From the NCBI GenBank assembly GCA_029244925.1, contig JAQWQE010000007.1:1-35792 (forward strand): 35,792 bases of DNA, given 5' to 3'. This document shows, piece by piece, positions 1 to 7,614 of this stretch; positions within the stretch are counted from its first letter, which is position 1; each line of letters begins with the position of its first letter. A model generated the notes under the pieces. That model ran no database searches. It was not told the origin of the DNA and was given only the letters and a program-made list of their open reading frames with translations. Position numbers and translations under genes: made by a program. The DNA is from Gammaproteobacteria bacterium (GTDB taxonomy: Bacteria; Pseudomonadota; Gammaproteobacteria; Steroidobacterales; UBA11654).

Positions 1-237
1 GAGACATTTATTCTTTCTCGACAGATGATCTTAAAAGAAGCGTTTAAAGTAGCCATCGGGATGTCTCTTATTTCAATGATCTCTATGGAAGTTGCCATGA
101 ATATCGTTGATGTCTTACTAACGGGTGGTGCAATGCTTACCTGGCGGGTGATTCCAATAATGCTATTGGCAGGCTTTATTACACCTTTACCTTATAACTA
201 CTATCGGTTGAAAAAATATGGGAAAGCTTGTCATTGA
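1..237 (+). CDS. DUF4396-like membrane protein, C-terminal part
   Basis: The reading frame is open from the first base of the window and ends with TGA at 235-237, so the N-terminus lies upstream. The visible ~78 residues hold two hydrophobic segments and end in PLPYNYYRLKKYGKACH. From memory, that ending (and the ISMISMEVAMN segment) resembles the C-terminus of DUF4396 membrane proteins, whose function is unknown. An internal ATG at 25 is in frame, but the frame continues upstream of it, so it is probably not the start. The stop abuts the stop of the convergent gene at 238 with no spacer, so no terminator fits between them. The family assignment is recognition by eye, not a search. Confidence 0.6.
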   Translation, partial: ETFILSRQMILKEAFKVAIGMSLISMISMEVAMNIVDVLLTGGAMLTWRVIPIMLLAGFITPLPYNYYRLKKYGKACH

Positions 238-969
238 TTATATTTTTGACTTATCTTTCCAACTTCTAGCCCAATAAATAAAGGGTGTATCGAAGGCTGC
301 TATTGCTACTTTAAAAAGCATTTTTGCTAAGCCCAATTGAATTGCTGTATTGAGATCAACAATACCCCACCAAACAACTAAGGAGTAGATTGAAGTATCA
401 ATAGTTTGCGAAGCCATTGTTGACAAATTATTTCTTAACCATAAGTGTTTTCCATCCGTCCATCCTTTAATTTTATGAAAACACCAGACATCAAAACGTT
501 GGCTGATGAGATAAGCCAAGAGTGAACCAAAAATAAACCGAGGTGTAAAATCTAAAATTCTGACAAAGGAGTCATGAACTTCCGTTGAGAAAGTTTGATT
601 ACCTTGAGTAGATGGCAGGAATAAAAGTGAAATGCTTAGCATAATTAAAACAATGATGCTTATACTAAAACCCATCATTACAGCATTATCAGCTGCTTTT
701 TTACCAAATTTCTCGCTCAATAAATCTGTTGCAAAGAAAATACTAGAATAAAAAATAACCCCTAAACTGGTTTGCATGCCTAGAATCACTGTCAACTTTG
801 GACCTTGTAAATTTGCTAATAGTATTGACAATACAATGCAAGACAATAGGCCTTTCTGACCAAAGAACCTATACATTAGTATGGTAAAACCAAGATCAAG
901 AATTAGTGTAATTCCATAGAGTAGATCTTGATGGTTGATGAAATAAAGTTGTATATAATCTGGAAACAT
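238..969 (-). CDS. yhhQ: Queuosine precursor transporter, YhhQ/VUT family
   Basis: A 243-residue polytopic inner-membrane protein with about six hydrophobic segments. It carries motifs I associate with the YhhQ (vitamin uptake-like, VUT) family: ATDLLSEKFGKKAA near residues 80-93, LAYLISQRFDVWCFHKIK, and LWLRNNLSTMASQTIDTSIYS, where the Asn, Ser and Gln/Asp positions are typical. In E. coli YhhQ imports queuosine precursors (preQ0/preQ1) used for tRNA wobble modification. Length is about normal for the family. It is transcribed alone, convergent with the upstream gene and divergent from the gene at 1090. I could not see a preQ1 riboswitch in the 120-base region upstream of its start. Family assignment is strong; the exact transported precursor is inferred. 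Confidence 0.85.
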   Translation of the reverse strand: MFPDYIQLYFINHQDLLYGITLILDLGFTILMYRFFGQKGLLSCIVLSILLANLQGPKLTVILGMQTSLGVIFYSSIFFATDLLSEKFGKKAADNAVMMGFSISIIVLIMLSISLLFLPSTQGNQTFSTEVHDSFVRILDFTPRFIFGSLLAYLISQRFDVWCFHKIKGWTDGKHLWLRNNLSTMASQTIDTSIYSLVVWWGIVDLNTAIQLGLAKMLFKVAIAAFDTPFIYWARSWKDKSKI

Positions 970-1011
970 AATTTTTTAAGACTAATAACTTAATGTAAAT
1001 TAATCTGGTTT

Positions 1012-1039
1012 TTGACTTTATACAAACATCTAATAAAAT
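1012..1039 (+). promoter_or_regulatory. Candidate sigma-70 promoter
   Basis: TTGACT at 1012-1017 and TAAAAT at 1034-1039 are separated by 16 bases, giving 5/6 matches to each consensus hexamer. Transcription would start near 1046, about 45 bases ahead of the ATG at 1090. The surrounding DNA is AT-rich, so chance matches are easy. Confidence 0.4.
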
Positions 1040-1089
1040 GAAGATCAATTAAAGATAGAATATTTTGATACAAAAACATAGTTAACTAA

Positions 1090-1797
1090 ATGATTACTAT
1101 TGGATATATGTTTATAGCATTTCTAGCCGCAGCATGCTTAGTTTATGTTGCAAATGCTTACTTAAAACAACCCAATAGCATACTTCTTTTAATACTTTGC
1201 CCAACCTCATTACTTTGGTTTGATTCCTTTGTGATTGCAATGGGACAATTTGTGGGTGAAGGAAACCTCCTTTTAGGTGCAACATATATTCGCTACTCAG
1301 CACATTGGTTGATGTTGCCACTTCTTTTTATAGCATCAGGAATGATATTGAGGGGTGCTAATTTTAAATTTGCATCAAATAAATACATTATGGGATTATT
1401 TTATTTTCTGACGGTGTTTTTCATCATTGAAGACTTTAGGCATATTTTTATTGTAGATTTTTATCCCGCTTGTTATGGCGATACTCTCAGATATGTGACA
1501 AAGGTTCCAATCGGGCAAGCATGCACTCCAGGAATGGAAGGCATGGGTATAGGTGTATCTCCAGCAGCTGCCATACTCTTGACACTAATACTTCTGGTAT
1601 CGGGAATAGCAATATGGATAAAATATAAATGGCCTTGGCTTGCTGTAGGTTGTTTAATTATGTTTTTTGCAGCTCAGCCGACGGCAATTGGTCCCATACT
1701 TAGTAATGCCGGTGAGCCAATATTTACTTTTGTAGTTTCACTTGCAGCTATCAAATTTGGAAATAAGACTGAAGAACAAATAGCCTCTAATTCTTGA
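1090..1797 (+). CDS. Hypothetical polytopic membrane protein
   Basis: A 235-residue protein with about six or seven hydrophobic segments and a short charged C-terminal tail. I do not recognise the family. The N-terminus (MITIGYMFIAFLAAACLVYVA) is itself a membrane segment and has no lipobox or clear cleavage site. A polar loop around residues 125-155 carries two cysteines (YPACYGD and GQACTPG), which could pair in a periplasmic loop; this is inference. A decent sigma-70-like promoter precedes it at 1012-1039. It ends 10 bases before the convergent moeA stop. No catalytic motif is visible, and the neighbours suggest no particular role. Confidence 0.6.
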   Translation: MITIGYMFIAFLAAACLVYVANAYLKQPNSILLLILCPTSLLWFDSFVIAMGQFVGEGNLLLGATYIRYSAHWLMLPLLFIASGMILRGANFKFASNKYIMGLFYFLTVFFIIEDFRHIFIVDFYPACYGDTLRYVTKVPIGQACTPGMEGMGIGVSPAAAILLTLILLVSGIAIWIKYKWPWLAVGCLIMFFAAQPTAIGPILSNAGEPIFTFVVSLAAIKFGNKTEEQIASNS

Positions 1798-1807
1798 ATA
1801 AATAATT

Positions 1808-3037
1808 TCAGATATTGATCGATTCACCGATATTAAGTGGCACTACCTCTATCTTTTGATCTTTATTAATTACCTCTAAACCTTCTGGAATAATTGCCCA
1901 AGAATTTGCTACCTGAAACGGTTTCAATTTGAAGGATTCTTGCCCTTCTAAAATTATGACCTCTAACATACCTTGATCATTCACTGTTGTTTTTGCTTTA
2001 GCAAAAAAACAGAATTTTTCCGATTTTTGAAATTCTAATTGATTTATAGCAATCAAAGATTTTTCTTTTGTTTGTCCTTGCATTAATCGTATTGCACTAT
2101 TGACGAAGAAACGAAAACCAACGGCTACAGAAACTGGATTGCCAGGCAGTCCAAAAACTATTTTCCCATCTGGAAATCTTGCCATCAATATTGGCTTTCC
2201 AGGCCTAATTCTTACTTTATGGAATAGTATTTCTGCACCCATATCAATTAATACAGAAGGTACAAAATCAGCTTTACCCGCAGACACTCCGCCACTGGTA
2301 GCAATAATGTCTGCTCCAGCATCCATGCATTTTTTAATTTGCATTTTTATTTCAGAGGGATCATCTTTTGCATGCAACTGATTGGTGCATTCAAGCCCCA
2401 ATCTTCTCACGCAAGCTTCAATATAAGGCCCATTGGTGTTTGGTATACTGGATTCACTATTTCCATCCAACTCACTCCCAGTTGCGACGATACCTATCTT
2501 TGGAGATTGAAAAACTTTTACCTTATTAATTTTGTTCATTAATAGAGACATTAAGTTATAAGGATTGATTGACTTACCTTTTTCTAGAATAATATCGCCA
2601 GGTAAAAAGTCCTCGCCCGCTAGCCGAACATTCCTCCCTTTTTTTATTGGTTCTTTTAAAAGTAAGTAACTTTTATTATTTTCTTTAATAATTTCAACTT
2701 GTTCTATAGGAATAACCGCATCAAAATTTTTGGGCATTAATGCTCCCGTCATAATTTCAAAACAAACACCATTCTCATTTGATGTAATGACTTTATCTCC
2801 AGCATAAATGGTATTTTTAATCTCTAAGCGTTGTGGATTCTTTTTTGTTATTTCTTTTGTTTCTTTGGATTTAATAGCAAACCCATCCATTGCAGAATTT
2901 GAGAAAGGAGGGACAAGCGATGTCGATACTACAGTTTCTGAATTAATACCAAAAGCTTGATGGACAGCAATATCTTTTATCTCTAGCGAAGTAAGAGATT
3001 TTTCTATAATATTTAATGCTTCTTTATAAGTGATCAT
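1808..3037 (-). CDS. moeA: Molybdopterin molybdenumtransferase MoeA
   Basis: MoeA catalyses the last step of molybdenum cofactor synthesis, inserting molybdate into adenylylated molybdopterin in the cytoplasm. The 409-residue length is normal for the family. Recognisable family motifs are the N-terminal NSAMDGFA at 46-53, the MPT-binding-like SGGVSAGKADF at 248-258, and GLPGNPVSV at 297-305, followed by a C-terminal beta domain. The gene is divergent from the molybdenum oxidoreductase operon starting at 3163, across a 125-base gap. This placement fits supply of cofactor to that enzyme. No other moa/mob genes are in the window, so the rest of the pathway must be elsewhere. The ATG at 3037 starts a typical MoeA N-terminus. 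Confidence 0.93.
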   Translation of the reverse strand: MITYKEALNIIEKSLTSLEIKDIAVHQAFGINSETVVSTSLVPPFSNSAMDGFAIKSKETKEITKKNPQRLEIKNTIYAGDKVITSNENGVCFEIMTGALMPKNFDAVIPIEQVEIIKENNKSYLLLKEPIKKGRNVRLAGEDFLPGDIILEKGKSINPYNLMSLLMNKINKVKVFQSPKIGIVATGSELDGNSESSIPNTNGPYIEACVRRLGLECTNQLHAKDDPSEIKMQIKKCMDAGADIIATSGGVSAGKADFVPSVLIDMGAEILFHKVRIRPGKPILMARFPDGKIVFGLPGNPVSVAVGFRFFVNSAIRLMQGQTKEKSLIAINQLEFQKSEKFCFFAKAKTTVNDQGMLEVIILEGQESFKLKPFQVANSWAIIPEGLEVINKDQKIEVVPLNIGESINI

Positions 3038-3162
3038 GATTCATTTATATCTTATGTGGAATCTAAGCTTATTGTGCATTGTTTTAGTGGGGGATGGAAA
3101 ATTTTTTAAATTTAAATCATAAGGCAGTTTTACGATAGAATAATTAACAATAGGTAAGCACA
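3038..3162. promoter_or_regulatory. Divergent moeA / molybdoenzyme control region
   Basis: This 125-base gap must hold promoters for moeA (minus) and the molybdoenzyme operon (plus). It includes a 12-base AT palindrome TTTAAATTTAAA at 3105-3116, a possible -10 TAGAAT at 3136-3141 for the plus strand without a good -35, and a short AGG ribosome-binding element near 3152. No FNR (TTGAT-N4-ATCAA) or ModE-like site was obvious. The function is inferred from position. Confidence 0.3.
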
Positions 3163-5913
3163 ATGACTAAGATTAATAGAAGACATTTCTTGCAAGGTTC
3201 AGCTGCGGCTGGGGTTGGACTTGGATTTCAATATGGATCCATTGATACAGCATTTTCAAATCAAGCCTATCGTGGTTTTGAGGATCTCTATAGAAAAAAA
3301 TGGACTTGGGATAGAGTTGTTAGAGGGACACATGGAACCAACTGTGCTGGAACTTGTGCTTTTAATGTATACATAAAGAATGGTGTTGTTTGGCGTGAAG
3401 AACAACAAGGGCAGTATGAGCAATTGGGAGATGTTCCTGATTTTGGACCCAGAGGTTGTCAAAAAGGAATGCGCCACCATAAATATATGTATGGTAAACA
3501 ACGCATACTCTATCCATTAAAAAGAGTTGGTGAAAGGGGTGAAGGAAAATGGGAAAGAATCAGTTGGGGGCAAGCCACCACAGAGATTGCAGATAAGTTT
3601 CTGGATTATGCAATAGAGTATAGTCCTGAATGTATTTCTTATGGAAGTGGCACTCAGATGTCCGTGAAAATGGCTTCTTTTTCTTCTCTTTTAAGATTTG
3701 GAAACATTACAGGAATAACTGTGCCTGAGTTTTTTTCAGGCGTTGGCGATCTCCCAACCGGTTCATACATGACCTTGGGACAAGTCTACACAGGCGATAC
3801 ATTTGCCTCAGTGTATAAAGCAAAATGCGTTCTAGTCTGGATGAGTAATCCTGCTGTGACAAGAATACCCGATGCTCATTTCTTTTGGGAGGCTCGTTAT
3901 AATGGAACCCAGGTCATTTCAATTTCTCCTGAATTTACTCCTACTGCAATGCATTCAAGTTTGTGGCTTAACCCAAAACCAGGGACTGATGCAGCCCTAG
4001 CTATGTCAATGGTTGGTGTCATGATTGATGAGAAACTCTATCAATCGGATTACATAAAAGAGCAAACCGATCTGCCTCTTCTAGTTAGAACTGATACGAA
4101 GGAATTCTTAAGAAGAGAGGATCTATCACTCTATGGCTTGCTGGCTGTGGATGACAATGTGTATTACATGTGGGATGAGGAAACTGATGCTATCGTACAG
4201 GCACCAGGAACAGGCAGAGCAGACAAGCCAATGGGCAGAGATAGACGAAAGCATGGAACTCTAGAATTAGGAAATATAAAGCCAAACTTAGAGGGAAGAT
4301 GGAAGATTGAGACATTGGATGGTGAAGTTGAGATTACAACTGTTTTTGAGCTATTAAAAGAGGAATGCAAGCAATATACACCTGAAAAAACATCTGAGAT
4401 CACTGGCGTTAATCCCGGTGTAATCAAAAAAACAGCTAGAGTTTTTGCGGATGCTCAACCGGGAATGATTTATGCAGGTTATGCTTCATGTAAATGGCTT
4501 CATGGTGATCTTTTGCAAAGAGCAATGCTTTTGATGTTAGCTCTGACTGGAAGTACGGGTAAAGAGGGTGGTGGCCTTCAAATTGCTAATGCACCAGTTA
4601 CTAGAGGATTAAATCAATTTGGCTTTTCTGATATCGGTCCTGCATTTCGACTGATTTCTGCTACCACATGGGATTATGATCATGGGGACATGAAGCAAAT
4701 GAATGAGAAAGTTTATGGCAAAGAACTTGCTGATACATATGATCAGTATTATAAAAAAAGTGTCAGTGAGGATTGGTTTCCAGATTACAGCCAAAATGGC
4801 TGGAAAATGGGTATTTTTGCTGGCAATAATGGTGCCAACTGGCGAGCTACTGGCAGTCATTGGAAAAAAAGTGCTTTGGAATCACTTGAAGTTATAGTTT
4901 CAATGGCACCCGATATGGGCATTACAGCTCTTACTTCGGATTATGTTCTTCCAATAGCTCATCACTATGAGAGAAATGATTTAATGCTTCAATCAAGAGT
5001 GCCATACCTGCAGGTTCTTAATGAGGCGGTGACCCCACTTGGTGAATCTGTTGATGACTGGGAAGCAAATAGAAGGTTGGCAGAAGCCATTAGTAAAAGA
5101 GCTAAAGAGAGAGGTATTAAGCCTATCAGAGACGTGGTTGACGGGAGAACTATTAGGAGAGATTACACCAAAACACTAGAGCTCTACACTATGGGTGGAA
5201 GACTTAAAAATTCAATTGATGTTGCTCAGTTTATTATTAACACAAGCCATGGGTTACCTAAGATTTCATTTGCAGAGTTATCAGAAAAAGGCATTGTCAG
5301 GGTAAACGGTTCGGATAACACCATGTGGGATAATGAGGACTCGCCTTATCATACTGAAATAGTTAAAAGCGTTAGAGAGAAACATCCGTATGAGACTTTT
5401 ACAGGGAGACAACAATTCTATATTGATCACGAATGGTTTATAGAGTTTGAAGAAACCTTGCCAACCTATAAAGAGCCACTCTCAATAAAAGATTTTCCTA
5501 TGAGAATGATGATGGGACATGCTCGTCATGGTATTCATAGTATGTGGAGGGATGATTCTTTACTGCTAAGTCTTCAAAGAGGTGAACCCGATATCTATAT
5601 TAATCCCGATGACGCAACAGAAAGAGACGTTCTTGATGGAGACATGGTAAGAATATTTAATATCGCTGGAGAGTTTTTTGCTATGGCCCATGTCAGTTCA
5701 TCTATCCAACCTGGAATGCTTTTTATGTACCATGGATGGGACCCTAAATTATTTAAAAATGGTAAAAACTTTGGTGAAGTTATTCCAACAGGGGGATTAA
5801 TTAAACCCACTTCAATGGCAGGAGATTATGGACATTTAGGCTATCAACCACTAGCTTTTGCACCGAATCAAACCTATAAAGACTTTACTTGTGATTTTGA
5901 GAAGTCAGCATGA
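3163..5913 (+). CDS. Tat-exported type II DMSO-reductase-family molybdenum subunit
   Basis: The catalytic subunit (916 aa) of a molybdenum bis-MGD oxidoreductase, of the group holding DMS dehydrogenase, ethylbenzene dehydrogenase, selenate and chlorate reductases and NarG. The N-terminus has a twin-arginine signal (NRRHFLQ), so it should be exported folded. The [4Fe-4S] ligand set is His57, Cys61, Cys65 and Cys99; histidine as first ligand is typical of type II enzymes. GDLPTG at 195-200 supplies Asp196, the likely Mo ligand of the type II branch. It overlaps the chaperone gene by ATGA at 5910-5913, and the iron-sulfur subunit follows. Membrane-anchored NarG lacks a functional cleavable Tat signal, so a soluble periplasmic enzyme is more likely. 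The substrate and the direction of the reaction cannot be read from sequence. Confidence 0.9.
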   Translation: MTKINRRHFLQGSAAAGVGLGFQYGSIDTAFSNQAYRGFEDLYRKKWTWDRVVRGTHGTNCAGTCAFNVYIKNGVVWREEQQGQYEQLGDVPDFGPRGCQKGMRHHKYMYGKQRILYPLKRVGERGEGKWERISWGQATTEIADKFLDYAIEYSPECISYGSGTQMSVKMASFSSLLRFGNITGITVPEFFSGVGDLPTGSYMTLGQVYTGDTFASVYKAKCVLVWMSNPAVTRIPDAHFFWEARYNGTQVISISPEFTPTAMHSSLWLNPKPGTDAALAMSMVGVMIDEKLYQSDYIKEQTDLPLLVRTDTKEFLRREDLSLYGLLAVDDNVYYMWDEETDAIVQAPGTGRADKPMGRDRRKHGTLELGNIKPNLEGRWKIETLDGEVEITTVFELLKEECKQYTPEKTSEITGVNPGVIKKTARVFADAQPGMIYAGYASCKWLHGDLLQRAMLLMLALTGSTGKEGGGLQIANAPVTRGLNQFGFSDIGPAFRLISATTWDYDHGDMKQMNEKVYGKELADTYDQYYKKSVSEDWFPDYSQNGWKMGIFAGNNGANWRATGSHWKKSALESLEVIVSMAPDMGITALTSDYVLPIAHHYERNDLMLQSRVPYLQVLNEAVTPLGESVDDWEANRRLAEAISKRAKERGIKPIRDVVDGRTIRRDYTKTLELYTMGGRLKNSIDVAQFIINTSHGLPKISFAELSEKGIVRVNGSDNTMWDNEDSPYHTEIVKSVREKHPYETFTGRQQFYIDHEWFIEFEETLPTYKEPLSIKDFPMRMMMGHARHGIHSMWRDDSLLLSLQRGEPDIYINPDDATERDVLDGDMVRIFNIAGEFFAMAHVSSSIQPGMLFMYHGWDPKLFKNGKNFGEVIPTGGLIKPTSMAGDYGHLGYQPLAFAPNQTYKDFTCDFEKSA

Positions 5914-6587
5914 ACAACTTATCAACTGCAATCAATTATGAAAGAGAATGCAATCAATCTTTAAGGAAATCAGAAAAAACAGCTGAATCTAGAAGCAATC
6001 TATACACATATTTTTCTCTTTTACTAGGATCACCCCACGAGATAGCACTCGAATCCAAAATAACATTCGATAATTCCTTGATAAAAGGGTTGCCATATTC
6101 CTTTCAGATTGGGGATTTAATTGAGGAATATAGCGGGATTGAAATAGTGGATTTGAAGCGTCAGTATAGCGCTTTATTCGAAGTCGGTGATGAAGGACCA
6201 CCGGCACCAATAAGAGAAGATCTATTTTTGTTACAACCGGCAAAGTTGAGAGAGGATTTAGTGCGTTTCTATGATTATTTTGGATACACCTTAAACGATG
6301 AATTTCAATGGCAAATGGACCACCTTTCGATCGAACTTGAATTCATGCATTTTTTAAGTTTTCAAGAGCTAGAATCTAATGATAATAAATTATCATTCCA
6401 ATTAGGTCAGTTGGATTTTTCAAAGAAGCATTTGCTAAATTGGGTGCCTGATTTATCTGCTACAATCAATCGTCTAGGCAATGGTGATATCTATTCAAAA
6501 ATTGTTGTAGAATTAAATAACTTTCTTTTAATCGATAATAATTGGCAAAAAGAAACAATCAATAATATTCATAAAACTGGGGGTTAA
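5910..6587 (+). CDS. TorD/NarJ/DdhD-like molybdoenzyme chaperone
   Basis: A 225-residue cytoplasmic protein of the kind that binds the Tat signal peptide or apoenzyme and helps insert the molybdenum cofactor before export. Family-like features are the segment RQYSALFEVGDEGPPAPIRED and the following helix with DYFGYTL and the acidic EFQWQMDHLSIELEFMHFL. It starts with ATGA overlapping the alpha-subunit stop, so the two are translationally coupled, and it ends two bases before the beta subunit. The order alpha-chaperone-beta is unusual: in ddhABDC, ebdABCD and narGHJI the chaperone follows beta. There is no signal peptide. The role is strongly supported by position, while sequence similarity in this family is always weak. 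Confidence 0.83.
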   Translation: MNNLSTAINYERECNQSLRKSEKTAESRSNLYTYFSLLLGSPHEIALESKITFDNSLIKGLPYSFQIGDLIEEYSGIEIVDLKRQYSALFEVGDEGPPAPIREDLFLLQPAKLREDLVRFYDYFGYTLNDEFQWQMDHLSIELEFMHFLSFQELESNDNKLSFQLGQLDFSKKHLLNWVPDLSATINRLGNGDIYSKIVVELNNFLLIDNNWQKETINNIHKTGG

Positions 6588-6589
6588 GT

Positions 6590-7585
6590 ATGGGTCAAGT
6601 TGCAATGGTCATTGATTTAAATAAGTGTATTGGTTGTCAAACCTGTACTACGGCATGCAAATCTTTATGGACCGATGAACCTGGTCAAGAATACATGCTT
6701 TGGAATAATGTTGAAACCAAGCCTGGACCTGGATATCCTCGTTATTGGGAAGAAGGTGGTGGAGGTTTTGATGAGCAAGGCGATCTTAAGCAAGATGGCT
6801 TAATGCCTAAGAAAGAAGATCATGGTGGTGAAGTTCCTTTGAATCATGATGAAGTCTACTTCAAAGGTCTTGAGGTAAGATTACAACAAGAAGAACCCAT
6901 GGCTAAAGGCAAGGGTGCAAATTGGGATGAAGATACAAGTTCAGGTGATTACCCCAATAATTATCATTTCTATTTACCAAGAATGTGTAACCATTGCACA
7001 AAACCAGCATGCTTAGAGGCATGCCCTGTTAGGGCAATATACAAAAGAGAAGAAGATGGTGTTGTGCTTATTGATCAGGATAAATGCCAAGGGATTAGAG
7101 AATGCAATAAAGCCTGTCCTTACGATAAAATATATTTTAATTATGTCACTGGAAAATCTCAGAAATGCATTTTTTGTTTTCCTCGATTGGAAGAAGGGGT
7201 GGCACCAGCATGTGCAAGACAATGCCCAGGCAGATTAAGATTTGTTGGTTACCTTGAAGATGAAGATGGTCCTATTAATGAACTAGTTTATCAATGGAAG
7301 GTTGCTTTACCTTTGCACCCAGAATACGGAACCGATCCTAATGTTTTTTATGTTCCTCCAATGTTGCCTCCAACATTTGATGAAAAAGGAGGGTTTGCTG
7401 ATGAGCCTAGAGTTCCAACGGAATATCTCAGAAGTCTTTTTGGTGAGAATGTCGATGAAGCATTAATTACGATGCAATATGAGATGGAGAAAAAGCAAGA
7501 AGGAAAAGAATCTAGATTAATGGATATTCTTATAGCAAAAGAATGGAAATCATTATTCAAAATTCCGGATGTTAAGATTTATTAA
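6590..7585 (+). CDS. Four-cluster iron-sulfur beta subunit (DdhB/EbdB/NarH-like)
   Basis: The electron-transfer subunit (331 aa) partnering the molybdenum subunit. Four cysteine groups are visible: C13/C16/C19/C23, C133/C136/C141/C145, C166/C172/C176, and C193/C196/C208/C212. The third group has Ile169 where the fourth ligand would be, implying a [3Fe-4S] cluster, as in type II enzymes, which usually carry Trp there. The C-terminal LPLHPEYGTDPNVFYVPP is characteristic of DdhB/EbdB/NarH. There is no signal peptide, so it should be co-exported with alpha by the Tat system. GGGGG at about 6579-6583 is a possible ribosome-binding site. No gene for the usual heme-b gamma subunit follows; a transporter-cytochrome fusion does. 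Confidence 0.92.
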   Translation: MGQVAMVIDLNKCIGCQTCTTACKSLWTDEPGQEYMLWNNVETKPGPGYPRYWEEGGGGFDEQGDLKQDGLMPKKEDHGGEVPLNHDEVYFKGLEVRLQQEEPMAKGKGANWDEDTSSGDYPNNYHFYLPRMCNHCTKPACLEACPVRAIYKREEDGVVLIDQDKCQGIRECNKACPYDKIYFNYVTGKSQKCIFCFPRLEEGVAPACARQCPGRLRFVGYLEDEDGPINELVYQWKVALPLHPEYGTDPNVFYVPPMLPPTFDEKGGFADEPRVPTEYLRSLFGENVDEALITMQYEMEKKQEGKESRLMDILIAKEWKSLFKIPDVKIY

Positions 7586-7602
7586 TCAATGAATATTTCT
7601 TA

Positions 7603-7614
7603 AGGAAACTTCCT
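7603..7614 (+). promoter_or_regulatory. Self-complementary ribosome-binding site
   Basis: AGGAAACTTCCT lies directly before the ATG at 7615. The AGGA Shine-Dalgarno can pair with TCCT over an AACT loop, which could hide the site. The hairpin is only four base pairs, so its effect is speculative. Confidence 0.3.

Noticed and set aside
970-1089. preQ1 riboswitch before yhhQ
   Set aside because: I could not find the compact stem-loop with an A-rich tail characteristic of preQ1 aptamers.
3163-5913. Naming the alpha subunit ddhA (DMS dehydrogenase)
   Set aside because: The family motifs do not separate DMS, hydrocarbon, selenate or chlorate enzymes, and the operon order differs from ddhABDC.
3163-7585. 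Respiratory nitrate reductase narGHJ
   Set aside because: The alpha subunit is much shorter than typical NarG (about 1,200 residues), has a clear Tat signal, and no narI follows, so a soluble periplasmic type II enzyme fits better.
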